A stretch of 64,000 bases of DNA from Blepharisma japonicum (lineage: Eukaryota; Ciliophora; Heterotrichea; Heterotrichida; Blepharismidae). How positions within the stretch are numbered: the first letter of the stretch is position 1; the number at the start of each line of letters is the position of its first letter. Where the stretch lies: positions 48,153 to 112,152 of the forward strand of contig CATKHK010000119.1 in NCBI GenBank assembly GCA_949751835.1, written 5' to 3'. Shown piece by piece: positions 1-10,505 of this stretch. The notes under the pieces were generated by a model. That model was not told where the DNA came from. It was given only the letters and a program-made list of their open reading frames with translations, and did not search any database. The translations under genes were made by a program, and so were the position numbers.

Positions 1-566
1 TGTACTATAGCGCCTTGTTTTTTTAGTATTTTTACTATTAATGAGCTTTCGTTTTGGACATTGTTTATAAATTTACAAAGACCAATTGTGCAAGGAAGAC
101 CTTTTACTGAAAAGTAGTCCTTCACACTTATAGGGATTCCATGAAGCAGGCCTCTTTTTTTGCCTGATAATCTTTCCTCATCAAGAATTCTGGCCTTTCT
201 GAGAGCCTTTTCAAAATCTATATTGCTGACTGCACCATGGGGCATTCCAGCTTTTCTGATTCTATGGATATAAGCTATTAAAATTTCTTCGGAAGTGAAT
301 TCTCGGTTATCTAGTCCATTAATAAGTTCTGTAATTGTGGCATTTTCAATTCTCTCTGACAGCTCTCTTGGTAGTTCTGGCAAATTTACTGTGCTCATAA
401 TAGTCTGTTTAATTCCTTCAAATTTTAACTTCGCATTTCTTATCATTTGATCATTTTGCTTATTTTTGGCAAGTTGATTTTTGAGTAGCACAAATGAAGT
501 CACTGTTATGGTGCTTAATCCAATGGCTAAAAGTTTAGGGTCTATGCTTGTAAATTTAGCTTCCAT
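1..566 (-). CDS. FAAH-like amidase, N-terminal part (runs off the left edge)
   Basis: The first 188 codons of an amidase-signature hydrolase are present; the rest lies left of the window. Residues about 13-28 form a hydrophobic segment, as in membrane-anchored fatty-acid amide hydrolase. Residues 141-151 (LLHGIPISVKD) match the amidase-signature block that holds the catalytic lysine, here Lys149, followed by a YFSVKGLPCTIG stretch typical of the family. The Ser-Ser-Lys triad serines would lie beyond the edge and cannot be checked. FAAH-type enzymes cleave fatty-acid amides at ER or other internal membranes; that substrate is inferred from the TM-plus-amidase layout. The start is the first ATG of the open frame, after an AT-rich leader. 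Confidence 0.75.
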   Translation of the reverse strand, partial: MEAKFTSIDPKLLAIGLSTITVTSFVLLKNQLAKNKQNDQMIRNAKLKFEGIKQTIMSTVNLPELPRELSERIENATITELINGLDNREFTSEEILIAYIHRIRKAGMPHGAVSNIDFEKALRKARILDEERLSGKKRGLLHGIPISVKDYFSVKGLPCTIGLCKFINNVQNESSLIVKILKKQGAIV

Positions 567-1209
567 TTATAAACTTGTATTAGTGAAAAAAGTCTATTAT
601 GTCTGTACAAGAAGTATAATAAAAGATTTCCATTTATTAGAGATTTTAATGATACTGAAATAGATTAAATTTAATAAAAGTTTAATGTTTTAGAAGGAAA
701 AATTTTAAGAAGCCGAGAAGAAAAAGATTAAAAATTATGCAAAATATTTTACTAAAAAAATCAAGCTTATTAGCAAGCTTAACCATGCTGTATCTTATTT
801 ATAATTATAATTATTATATTAGAATTTAACAATATTTACTTTTTACCTTTGTTAATCCTTTAATTATAGACACTCTATTTTTAATTATTTTTTTATTAAT
901 CTTATATCCCTGACTTAGATTTTTTATAGCGATCCTCTTCTTTTCTAGCATTCTTTGCTTTTATTTTAATCATTTCAAATTTTATCCTAGACTGAGTAAA
1001 ATCCTTTAGGCATCAGTAATATCTTTATAGCAAACCTGATAATTTATTTAATATCTTATTGTATATTTCGCATATATCATTTGCTGATCTTGTTTATATT
1101 TATTGAGCTACTCTTGATCAGTACAATTGATAACGCAGCTAAAGCATGAATTCAACAGCAACAAGCTTCGAGTCAAGTAAATAAGCTTTAGTTTCATATT
1201 ATAAAAATA
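567..1209. other. intergenic, AT-rich, with weak coding traces
   Basis: No confident gene here. On the minus strand, about 902-1000, a short polar frame ending in KSKSGI and TAA (rich in Lys, Arg and Glu) looks like a protein C-terminus, but I could not connect it to a start. On the plus strand, a candidate 15-nt intron (1177-1191, GTAAATAAGCTTTAG) would extend the next small gene upstream into a Gln-rich stretch with no ATG. Both are unresolved. Confidence 0.3.
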
Positions 1210-1413
1210 ATGAATTGCAAAGAAAAATGCAGTAAATGTATGAGCGCTATCACAGACGAAGTTACCTTCTGAATTGAGGTATTTGCGGAATATCTGGGTT
1301 GGACTAAAAGTGATTATCATTGGGTCTTTGAGCAGCACGAAGAAGATTTAAGGGAAAATGCAAGACAAAATGAAATCAAAAGAAGAAGAGCGAAATACTA
1401 TAAGGAAAATTAA
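1210..1413 (+). CDS. small Cys-containing protein, function unknown
   Basis: A 67-residue frame with one TGA read as Trp. The N-terminus has a CKEKCSKC cluster (Cys3, Cys7, Cys10), the middle is Trp/Tyr-rich, and the C-terminal third is a charged helix rich in Glu, Arg and Lys ending in KYYKEN. The composition is clearly protein-like, whereas the opposite-strand frame over the same bases is a hydrophobic shadow. The spacing of Cys residues is not a standard zinc finger. The true start may lie upstream through a possible 15-nt intron at 1177-1191. No family recognised. Confidence 0.45.
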
Positions 1414-1444
1414 ATTTATTAGTTAAACTGTTTTATTTTAGAAT

Positions 1445-3494
1445 TTATTCAATTTCATCCATAAGTTCATCTGCAGGCTGACTTTGAGACTGTGGAGGCT
1501 CAACTTTCACCAGGAATGCGTCAGACTCAGCCTGGTTCACTGTACTTTTATCATTTTCTCTATCTGTAATTAGCGATATATGATGTGCGACTACTAAGTT
1601 CCAGAAATCAGGGTGTATTTGTTGTAGTCTTTTGATTTGCTGTATCATAAACAAGTTAAAAGCTTCAAATTCATCTTCGTCCAAACATCCTTGCCTTAGA
1701 TTCTTCAAACAATTAATAGCTTTTGCATAAGTGTTCCCTTGAAACGCTTTTTCAACCAGTCTTACAATAAGTTCTTGCATTTGTTTTATCGCAGGGCCGA
1801 CTCTATCAACTTGTCTATCCTTTAGCAACCTATAAAAATCGTCAACTGGATTAATTTCAGAAATTTGGTCGCTGAAAGGTTCTGCTATAGGAATGTCATC
1901 TCTTGGCTTACCTTCATCTTTAATGATGTCTGCATAGAATTTCTTTTCCTTTTTGGGGACTTCAATTTCTCTTAAAGCAAACATGCTGGCAAATCTATCA
2001 CATTCAGCTTTTGCGTTATTGTATAATTCTTGATCAGGAGATAGATAATGGGCTATATTTGGGTCAAGAGGAGGCAAAGGCTGATCTGGATTTTCAGCTC
2101 GGAAAGTGATACATTGGTAGAAGTATTGCAAGGTTGGGTTAAAGGTGGAAGATGGCTTTAGAGCTTCTCCATCAGCGTCTAATGATAAAGCATTGATGAA
2201 ATTTTCAGCTGCAGCGTCTTGTTCTGGTGTTGATTCGACTAAGTCAGCAAACGAATAGTCTCTGAAGTCTTCTTCTGTAGCCAAATAATTGAGCCATAAG
2301 CAGATCAGGTCTGGCTTTATACATGGAGACAAAATGCATAAATGAGGCTGTGTGTTGTCTCGAGAGACATATCTTACCAGAATTGAATCTTGTCTTTGGT
2401 ATAAAGCTTGGACAATTGCTGCAAAAGCAGCCTCTTGGTCTTGCTCAGGTGCTGGTAGCACCATATCGACTCCACTCATATAAAAGTGTCTTGGAACAGC
2501 ATCTGACGGTAAAAATCCAAGAAGTTTTATACATTTTGGGCATGCAAATTTCAATAGATCTTCATCAACTGTGCCTATTGGAACTACAGATTTCCCATAG
2601 AAATAAGCTTTTATGATGTCTTCAGGGTCAATCACTGTCCCAGTTGGGTCATCTTCTAAGGCAGCTTCTCTTGACATCTTAAGTTTTCCTTCATCTGCAT
2701 TCCTTGAGAAGGGAATAACAGTGGAATGTTTTTTTAAGCTTGGCAGGACTTCTTCTTTAGTCTTCCCATATACGCAGACATCAATCCCATAGCCTAAGCC
2801 AAAGTCTAGCTGACCCTTATATTTGGTTACCGGATATACTGATCTTTTCCGAAATTGCTTATAAATTTCCATTGCAGTTTCGCTAGGATATATAGCACCT
2901 TGGACACTTTCTATTAACTGGCTGAGGACCTGTCCTGTCTTTTTTTGCTGATTTGTTTGGTTATGTTTAGCATGCTCACCAAATCCAATAGCGATTACAT
3001 TGACTCTAATATCTTGTAAATTAATTTGGTCAATGATGTCTTGAAGCTGGTCAGCAGAATTAGTTGAGCAATTTCCGTCGGTGATAATGAAGAGTCTTTT
3101 CTTGAATTTTTTCTTCCCAATGCGATTTGTGATCATGGAGACTGCAACTACAATTGCATCTAAAACATCTCCTGAAGCATTGGTAGGTGTTAGGGTGTTC
3201 ATTAAAAGCATAGAATCCAGGGTGGATACATCAAGCTCTTGTAAGACAGAAATATTTTCATAGCCGCCATACTGTTCTGCTAGGTCGTTTTCTGTTTCTT
3301 CTGATCCTAATACAATTAAGCCAATTTCGTGACTTTTTGCAAGCAGCAGTTTTTGTTGGATTAAAAGTTTGGTGGCTTCTGCTGCAATAGCAAGTTTTAT
3401 TTGGCCTTCTTCGCCAAACTGTTCTTTCATGGTTTTGCTGACATCTATGATCACAACAATTGCTTCCTAAATAGAAAATTACCTTCCCCGCCAT
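1445..3494 (-). CDS. KU80: Ku80 DNA end-binding protein
   Basis: A 677-residue Ku80 (XRCC5) homologue. Ku80 pairs with Ku70 to encircle broken DNA ends in the nucleus and recruits the end-joining machinery. The N-terminal von Willebrand A-type fold is visible (VVIIDVSKTMK near the start, then LFIITDGNCS and the following helices), followed by the Ku beta-barrel core (GLGYGIDVCVYGKTK and VPIGTVDEDLL) and a helical C-terminal domain with DRVGPAIKQMQELI. A 16-nt intron, GTAATTTTCTATTTAG at 3482-3467, follows codon 4; removing it joins MAGK to EAIVVIID, which decides the start. It lies 66 nt upstream of the next minus-strand gene. In ciliates such as Paramecium a Ku80 paralogue works in programmed DNA elimination; whether this is a general or a developmental copy cannot be told here. 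Confidence 0.9.
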
Positions 3495-3560
3495 TTATAA
3501 TTATTTATCTATCTGTGGGGGAATTAAGCGAATAATTAAGAGAGGGTTGTTAAATAATTC

Positions 3561-5180
3561 TTAGTTAGTCCCTGGTGTTGCTGGAGGCTGAGGTGCTGGT
3601 ACACCTAAGTTTGATAAATATTTTATTAAGAACTGGTCTCTTTCAGTCCAAGATTCCACATTTTCAACTAGATCATGATAATTCAGCTTAGCTACTTTCC
3701 AGCCTAGAAGTTCAAGCCACCTGCATTTTATTTCGAATTCATTGGTAAACTCATACTTCAGCTTTGGTTCCTTGACAAGCCTGTCATCATATTCATATTT
3801 CCCTTTCAGCCAAAAATCAGGAAACGCACACATGAGTGCTACTTTTTGAGGCATAATTGCGCATTGTACAGATTCATGATTACTATATAGATAAGGGGCA
3901 GCACATTTATATTTTAAATGTGAGGAGATCCAAGTTTTAAATCTGTCCATATAAACGCATTGATATTCTTCTATATCTTCTATCAGTCGTGGGCCGATAA
4001 ACAAAAATCCTTTTTTCTCATATTTTTCCATAAATTCTTCTGTTATAAGTTTTGGGAAAGCTTTATGGATATGGAATTTCATTTTCCTGACATATTGATA
4101 ATCGTATTCTGTGACATATTTAAGGCTTTCTATATAATTTGTATAAGCTTTAAGCATTCTTTCATCTTTTGAGTTTACATTGAATAAATAAGTGCTCATC
4201 TTCTGCAAGTATTTTTTTTTCATTTCAGGGGTGATCGGGATTTTGCTGTTTATTTTCTTTTGCAGATCATTTGAAATAGGTTCTCTTAAGCTTAGTGAGC
4301 ATCCTAAGTCTAGTGCAGAATCAAAGTCTAAGCCGTCAGCTTTTTCAAGCAGTTTTCCTCTTAAATTGCTGAATAATTTTTCTGTTCCCAAATTGACATT
4401 AGTGAATCCTTTTACGACATCAACCAATTGATTGATACTCATCCTGTTCATTCTTCTTGTCAATATTTCGTCTTCAATAGAATCTGTAAGTGTATGAATT
4501 CTGCTTCTCAATTTCACTGGGGCATTGCTCCCTGCAATTCCTCCACAAATTGTCGCTAATTGGTCATCTGAAAACTCCGTCAGTTTATTAAGAATTAAAG
4601 GAGAAATCGCTTCTAAAAATTTCACACTAATTTCTTGCTGTTTTGGTATAATTTTTAGAGGAATTATTTTAGTTTCGTGCCTGAAAGAGTTGGATACCAC
4701 ATATGGAGCAACAGAAATCACGTCTAAGTTTTCTTCAGCTTGCAATTCTTTTACTAATAGCTGTGCTGCATTTTCATAAAAATCATCGTTTACTGTGCTC
4801 CCATAAGCTCCAATAGTAGAGGTTAATTCAATTGCAGTCATATGTGATAGCATTTCTTTGGCTTCTGCATCAAGCCACTCGTGCAAAACAGGTCTTCCTA
4901 GATAAGTTTCATCAAAATCCTTTGTAGATCTTGTCAGTGAGAATTTTAGCCTTGCGAATTCTCTTGGCGTGAACTTTGGCTTTTTGTTCAAAACTTCAAC
5001 TCGAAAATCTTTCCAATATTTCAAATTTGTTTGCCCCTCCACGATGGATGCGTTGAAGGCTTTGTCGACGAGGCTTTTTGTGTTGCTTGGGATTTCTACA
5101 AACTCAGGCAGCGCATTGATGAAGGCGCCTACAGATTTTAGGTTGAGATGCTTAGTCTGGATGATAGACCTCACAGCCAT
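3561..5180 (-). CDS. RAP-domain protein, probably mitochondrial RNA-related
   Basis: A 539-residue protein, single exon. The N-terminal 400 residues are helical and repetitive in character (for example LLVKELQ, ILTRRMNRMSINQLVDVVKGF), like the helical arrays of FAST-kinase/octotricopeptide-type organelle RNA-binding proteins. Near residues 495-520 the KCRWLELLGWKVAKLNYHDL motif matches the RAP domain core (aromatic, Leu, GW, then Tyr/His before the end). RAP proteins usually handle mitochondrial or plastid transcripts. The N-terminus has few acidic residues, in keeping with a targeting sequence, but this is inference. It starts 31 nt after the stop of the WASH-subunit gene upstream. Family call moderately sure; target RNA unknown. 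Confidence 0.6.
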   Translation of the reverse strand: MAVRSIIQTKHLNLKSVGAFINALPEFVEIPSNTKSLVDKAFNASIVEGQTNLKYWKDFRVEVLNKKPKFTPREFARLKFSLTRSTKDFDETYLGRPVLHEWLDAEAKEMLSHMTAIELTSTIGAYGSTVNDDFYENAAQLLVKELQAEENLDVISVAPYVVSNSFRHETKIIPLKIIPKQQEISVKFLEAISPLILNKLTEFSDDQLATICGGIAGSNAPVKLRSRIHTLTDSIEDEILTRRMNRMSINQLVDVVKGFTNVNLGTEKLFSNLRGKLLEKADGLDFDSALDLGCSLSLREPISNDLQKKINSKIPITPEMKKKYLQKMSTYLFNVNSKDERMLKAYTNYIESLKYVTEYDYQYVRKMKFHIHKAFPKLITEEFMEKYEKKGFLFIGPRLIEDIEEYQCVYMDRFKTWISSHLKYKCAAPYLYSNHESVQCAIMPQKVALMCAFPDFWLKGKYEYDDRLVKEPKLKYEFTNEFEIKCRWLELLGWKVAKLNYHDLVENVESWTERDQFLIKYLSNLGVPAPQPPATPGTN

Positions 5181-5211
5181 ATTAATGCAATAAGATTAGG
5201 GTTAAAATATA

Positions 5212-5626
5212 TTAGACTTCGGGTGGGAGATATTTCTAAAGTAAAACTTACGTCTAAAAGGGAGGAATCTTCACCGTCTGCAGCCATCTTGTGCCTAACT
5301 GCAGGTCTTGGAACGCCGACTTCAACCATCCTTACATATTTCTTCAAATTATCAGGGACAGCTTCTTTTGCAGGCTGTTGCTCTTCTTCTTGTGCTGGCT
5401 GGCCTGGCTCAACTGGCTTTGGAGGAGGTGCAAGCTGCTCTGCTGGTATAGAATTCAACTTATACTCAAGAACTGCAGTCAATGCTTCGATTTTTTCAAT
5501 TTGATGGTTAACTTGACTTAATTTATTGTGGGCTTCAGTGCAAAAATGGTTTAAAAATTCACTTGTTGTGATAGCAAAAGCATTTACCACTGCAATTAAC
5601 TTCTTCGGCTCAATAGCTTCTCCCAT
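5212..5626 (-). CDS. WASHC3: WASH complex subunit 3 (CCDC53)
   Basis: A 132-residue homologue of CCDC53/WASHC3, a core subunit of the WASH complex that activates Arp2/3 on endosomes. The N-terminal coiled coil (residues about 8-60: VVNAFAITTSEFLNHFCTEA, then a heptad-rich QIEKIEALTAVLEYKLNSIP) and the conserved motif YVRMVEVGVPRPAVRHKM match the family, with a Pro-rich linker between. A 16-nt intron, GTAAGTTTTACTTTAG at 5251-5236, interrupts codons near the end; splicing gives a short C-terminus KYLPPEV and a TAA at 5212-5214. I chose the ATG at 5626 because the longer upstream frame has no typical leader and is not conserved-looking. Confidence 0.85.
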
Positions 5627-6324
5627 TTTATTTGTGCTTATAATAAAGGATTTTCTTTTATTCGAGTTCACATATAAAAACAAAAAGAAATAAGCTGATT
5701 TACAGAATTCTTTATTTTTCTATTAATCATACTCAGAATATGTATTACAGCATTTAAAAGAATGTCTTTCTTATTATTTTATATCAAAATTATCTTGTAA
5801 TTTTATATATGTATTTTTTATAAATTAGTAAAGCGATTTATCCAGCAAATTTATACTTCACGCATAATAATATTTGGTACGAGAAAGAAGCCTATATGAA
5901 CTATTTATGAAATGCTAAAAGTGCTAAAATTAAATTAAATATGAAAGTTAAAGAGAAAAATAGCTTCATAATTTATTAGTATATGCATCTTAAACTTATA
6001 GTCTTTTATCGTTAATTATATTGATTTTAAAAATTAGCGATTCACCATTCTTTTCAATATTTAGCTCAATGCTATTATGAAATTTGATATTAATCTTTAA
6101 TTTTTTAACTTTTATAGAAAGACAATAAAAGAAAATATAAGTATATTTAATAAAATAATTGTATTATTAGACAACTTTAAAAAATTCAATATATGTGATC
6201 TTAAAATTTCATTTTTTTCTTTGTAATAAATATTTAAGACTTAAAAGATTATTCTTATTGGTCAATAATATTCGTCCTAGAGCTTAAAATTATAATAATC
6301 CTCATAATTATATAACTGATTAAA
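5627..6324. other. intergenic, nothing recognised
   Basis: About 700 nt of AT-rich DNA between the divergent WASHC3 and coiled-coil genes. Both strands were read with TGA open; no credible frame, RNA gene or repeat was seen. It presumably holds both promoters. Confidence 0.5.
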
Positions 6325-7626
6325 ATGTTTCGAAAAAAGCCGCAGGACGAATGGGGTCTCATAATTCAACAGCAAGTAGAGTTCAATAAAAAGCGTGAAG
6401 AGGAAGAAAAAGAACGCATTCAGCAAGAAAAAGACAATTACCGCCGCGACCTAGAATATCAAAACCATCTTAGAGAATTAGCCAAAGAACAGCAACGAAA
6501 GCAGCGAGAATTCGAAGCTCAAACAGTTGAGGCACAAATAAAAGCCTTCAAAGAGAATGAAGAGAAACGAAAACTCGAAGAATCCCAGCAAAAAAAATCT
6601 TTACATGAAACCTACGATCAGCACTATCAATACAAAATGCAGATGCATAATAATGAACGTATGGCCAAACTAGAGCAAGAACAAATGCACCTAGCAAGAG
6701 TAAAGGCTCAGATGGCTGCAGATGAGCTAAAACGAAAAGAAGCTGTCGAAAAAGCCTTAAGAGACGAAGAAGAAGTTCTCAGAGTCAGACGATATCAAGA
6801 AGAATTACAAAAACAAATGAAAGAAAATGAAAAACTATATGATATTGAGCTAGCAAGAGCAAGAAAAGAAGCTGAAGAGCAAAAAGAAAGACAATATAGA
6901 GAATACTATAACAAAATTGCTGAAAAGCAAGCAGTTCAGCAACATCAATATGAAAAACTAGTTGCACAAACTGATTTATTTAGAAAAAATAAAGTCAACG
7001 AATGAATTGATCAAGGATATCAGTTTAATATCAAGTCTCAAGCAGAAAGAGAAGAATACGAAAGGCAAGTTCGCCAGCAGGCTAAGAGTAATATGAGCGA
7101 AATGCTGCAAAAGCAGTTAGAACTCAAAGAGCTAGAAAAACAACAAAGAAAAGAAGAAATTAAAAGGCAAGCTGAAATGACACAAAAGCAGCTGGAAGAG
7201 TTCAAGAGAGCAGAAATGGAAAAGGCTAATCAGAGAAAGTTCCAGCAACAAAATTACAGAAACTTTTTAAATGTCCAAGCTAATACAGCAAATGACATTA
7301 GAGATAGTGTTTTCAAACTGTCAGATGTAGAAAAGAAACTAAATAGGGTCGCATTGCAAGGGTATGAAGACACACCAAAATCACAATTGCAAAGAAATGC
7401 TACAAACATGCTGAGATCAAACAGCCAGAATTCTCTTCAAAACAGTGATTTCACCAAAAGATACATAGAAAACCTGATGAGCCCAAAAATAGGGACTGAA
7501 AACAGCTCCCCCAAGCTTAGAAATAACTCCATGTCAAGCTTAGATCCAGCGATGAAGGCTGCTGGAAAGCCTACTAGGCTGCCATATATTGATCAAAAAC
7601 TAGAAAGTAATTTTCTGAAAATTTAA
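6325..7626 (+). CDS. coiled-coil protein, possibly ciliary (TPH-like)
   Basis: A 433-residue protein read through one TGA at 7003-7005 (Trp). From residue about 10 to 330 it is almost entirely charged heptads rich in Glu, Lys, Gln and Arg (for example KKREEEEKERIQQEKDNYRR, KQLELKELEKQQRKEE), so a long rod is certain. The last 100 residues are less charged, Ser/Asn-rich and probably disordered (LRNNSMSSLDPAMKA). The Arg/Glu/Gln pattern recalls trichohyalin-plectin-homology proteins of cilia and basal bodies, but coiled coils mislead such comparisons, so the function is inference only. Single exon, stop TAA. Confidence 0.7.
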
Positions 7627-7804
7627 TCCAATTATTGCTTAAATCTCAAATGGCAAAACAAAATTATTATTAAGACTAGTATCATTTTATATATAAAGCT
7701 TTCTATTAATTAGTTTATTAACGAAAGCAATATTCTATTATAAAAGTGCAAAAATGCGTAAAGTTTTCTTATTACGCTTTAACTTACGAAAATGGCCATA
7801 ATTT

Positions 7805-8170
7805 ATGGCTAAAGGAGACAAAGACAAGTCTGACAAGACACCATCAAAGAAGGTCTCTCTTCTTGCCAAACCATCAAACGCAAGTGGAGGTGGAAAAGCT
7901 AAAAAAAAGAAGTGGTCAAAGGCGAAGGTCAAGGATAAGACCATCAATTCAGTCTACTTCGATCAAGAAGCATTAGACAAACTTTTGAATGAAATCCCAG
8001 CCAAAACAAAACTTATCACTCCTTCAGTACTTTCTGACAAGCTGAATATTAATGTCTCTCTTGCAAGGCATGCATTGGCGGATCTTGAAGCCAGGGGAGT
8101 CCTCAAAGCTGTTGGAGACTTACATCACGCACAAAAAATATACACTCGTGCAGTCCAAGCAGAAGCTTAA
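7805..8170 (+). CDS. RPS25: 40S ribosomal protein eS25
   Basis: A 121-residue eS25. The Lys-rich N-terminus ([15 protein letters not shown]) leads into the winged-helix body with [36 protein letters not shown] and [20 protein letters not shown], all close to the family consensus. The length equals that of most eukaryotic eS25 proteins. It sits on the small-subunit head near the E site. The ATG follows a short AT-rich leader. Single exon, no TGA codon. Confidence 0.96.
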   Translation: MAKGDKDKSDKTPSKKVSLLAKPSNASGGGKAKKKKWSKAKVKDKTINSVYFDQEALDKLLNEIPAKTKLITPSVLSDKLNINVSLARHALADLEARGVLKAVGDLHHAQKIYTRAVQAEA

Positions 8171-8460
8171 GTCTAAGTAAAAATTTGACTCTAATTATTG
8201 ACGTTAAACCTTAATGAATTAATAGTAAATTGGTAAAACATATTGAATTAGATTGTGCTTGGAATAAATATTGTTCGCTTATAAATCTGAACAGAGTCTC
8301 TTGAAGCAGATATTCTCTAATTAAAACATTTAAGATTCTTTAATTTGAGGCGTCTTGAGCACGATAATAGATAAAATTAATTAGTCGATCTTCGCTAATA
8401 GATTATCCTAATATTTAGCAAAAACACACAATTTATCGTGAAATATAGGTTAGATGGTTA

Positions 8461-9090
8461 TTAGCAGCATGACGCTTTTTCAGTTTTCGGCTTTTTCTTG
8501 CTTAAATCGATTGGAGGCTTATACTCAGACGCTTCCGCTTTTACCTGAGACAATGCATTTCTTGCTATTGTCATAAATGCATCATCAACGTTGACAGCAT
8601 CCTTTGCTGATGTCTCATAGAAAGGCATGTTCCCATTTTCTCTACACCACTGGCTTGCTCTCGCATTTGGGACTTTTCTTTCATCTTCTTTGTCTACCTT
8701 GTTCCCCAGCACAACGAATGGGAAGTTTTCGGCATCTTTGGCATTGGACTGAGACAAAAATTCTTCTTTCCATGATCCTAGAGATTCAAAGCTCTTACTG
8801 GACGTAATGTCATAAACAAGAACGCAGCAGTCAGACCCTCGGTAAAATGCAGTCCCGAGGCTTTGAAAACGCTCCTGGCCGGCTGTGTCCCAAATTTGGA
8901 GGGTCACTAATTTGTCGTCGATCATAATTTCCTTTGTTAAGAAGTCAGCACCGATCGTAGCTTTGTATTGCTGGGTGAAGCGCTTGTTCACATACTGATT
9001 CATAAGAGAGGTTTTTCCGACACTAAATAAAGATTACGCTGAGTCTCCAAGGATGATAACTTTAAGAAGGTGCTTTCTTCCGGATGCCAT
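8461..9090 (-). CDS. RAB7: Rab7 GTPase
   Basis: A 204-residue Rab7-type small GTPase, the switch controlling late endosome and lysosome (here also phagosome) traffic. All GTPase motifs are present: P-loop GDSAVGKTS (residues 15-23), [21 protein letters not shown] and ETSAKDA. The tail [12 protein letters not shown] ends in the double cysteine that is geranylgeranylated. A 15-nt intron, GTAATCTTTATTTAG at 9037-9023, lies inside the P-loop codons; without removing it the G1 motif is split and the frame seems to begin at the MNQYVNKRF segment. The length matches Rab7 (about 207). The insert after [12 protein letters not shown] is normal for the subfamily. Confidence 0.95.
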
Positions 9091-9322
9091 CTTTTATATT
9101 CTCCTCATAAAGTATTCTGGCTTAAATTTTAAATAGAAAATAATTCTCATTTGATTATAAATAGGAGAGTATTGTTTAGGTTAATTAATCTGATAGGATA
9201 AGCAATATTTATATGGTATTCAAAATAAAGAGATTTTGTAGGACAAGAAAATATTTATCTCATTAAAGAGATTGATTATTAATAATCTAAATACAAAAGT
9301 ATTTGTTAGCTAATATTAAACA

Positions 9323-10192
9323 CTATGAAAATCTTCTCATCAGTTTATTGACTCTGCCTTTATTTTTAGGTAAAGGTTGCTCCTCTGGCATAATAAAAAA
9401 CTCTCCTGGGACAGTCAAATAAGGTTCTCCTTCTGGGCTAGGTCTGACATCAATTTGCGAATTATTTCAAAACGTCGCAATCGGCAATAATAAATCCTCA
9501 TAATACTCAAAATTATTGTGGTCCATCTCAGGCGGAAGATGTAAAAAGCTTGCACCTGAGCAGTTTTCATGCAGCTTTTGAGAATGCGAATAAGGTATTA
9601 ATGTATCCTTCTGGCCATGTACAAAGAAAGCAGGGCATTGGATATAAGGCATACAATCAATATTTTTAAATCTTTCTGCCACTAAATACTGAGCCAGTTT
9701 CCCTGCAATATTCCTGACAACTGCTCTGATTGATGTGTAAGCTGACATTAAAAGCAAACATCCAGGATACCGATGGCGAGCTAATCATGTAGCTGGGCCA
9801 GATCCAATGGATCTACCAAATACAAAAATGTTGGATGGCTGGACTTTTAGCACGTTTTCCACGAAACTAAATACACAGTTTGCATCTTCTAAAATTTGAG
9901 TGGCATTAGGCTTGCCAGAATACAAGCCATAGCCAGGATATTCCATTGCGAGAACATGGATTTTTAGGATCGTTCGAAAAAGGTCCATCATATCAAAAGT
10001 TAGCCCTAAGTCTTCTGCATTTCCATGAAAGTATAAAAGAATCTTGCTTGAGCCTTCTTCACATTGAAGTAACAAACATGGAATTGAGATATTTGATTTG
10101 TCGTCACGAGGAACCCAGATTAGCTCATCTTTAAATTCCTCAGGTTCGTAGCTTGGTGAAGGTGCTGGAAACAGCAAAGCATTTAGTTCCAT
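9323..10192 (-). CDS. ABHD17-like alpha/beta hydrolase
   Basis: A 289-residue serine hydrolase of the ABHD17/ABHD13 (BEM46) group, some of which are protein depalmitoylases at membranes. The oxyanion strand YFHGNAEDLG, the nucleophile elbow GRSIGSG (Ser), an acid in HGQKDTLIPY and the catalytic histidine in EMDHNNFEYY are all visible in order. Two TGA codons are read as Trp: one right after the nucleophile motif (GPATWLARHRYPG) and one near the C-terminus (ATFWNNSQ); without them the gene would appear as two pieces. The tail after the fold is short, basic and lacks the Cys cluster that palmitoylates animal ABHD17 at its N-terminus, so membrane attachment is uncertain. Confidence 0.85.
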
Positions 10193-10505
10193 ATTTTAGT
10201 TCTCTTATTTAAATATAAAATTTCTTTGTTATAAATCAGAGGATGCTTGCAAATATTAATAGCAACTATTTAAGTATCGTTATAAACCTAAAAAATTATT
10301 CTTGCGTGATAATGGAACTATATTTTTTCAACTTGCGTTTTATCATAACTTTTTGAAGAAGATAAATGAGTAATCGCTTTGTTTGATTTTTTATATAAAA
10401 ATGCAATTAATAGCAAGATTCTATAATATCAATTCTTCATCCTGATATGTTCCTTTATAAATATTTGCAAGTTGTAAAACATTTAAAAAGTCTAAATAAT
10501 AATAA
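10193..10505. other. divergent promoter region, nothing else seen
   Basis: About 310 nt of AT-rich sequence between the minus-strand hydrolase and the plus-strand EML-like gene. No frame, RNA or repeat recognised. Confidence 0.5.

Noticed and set aside
902-1000. Minus-strand basic C-terminus-like trace ending KSKSGI
   Set aside because: No start or intron could be connected; only mentioned in the intergenic entry.
1108-1338. Minus-strand hydrophobic frame of 76 codons
   Set aside because: It overlaps the plus-strand small gene, whose charged, protein-like composition is far better; the minus frame looks like its shadow.
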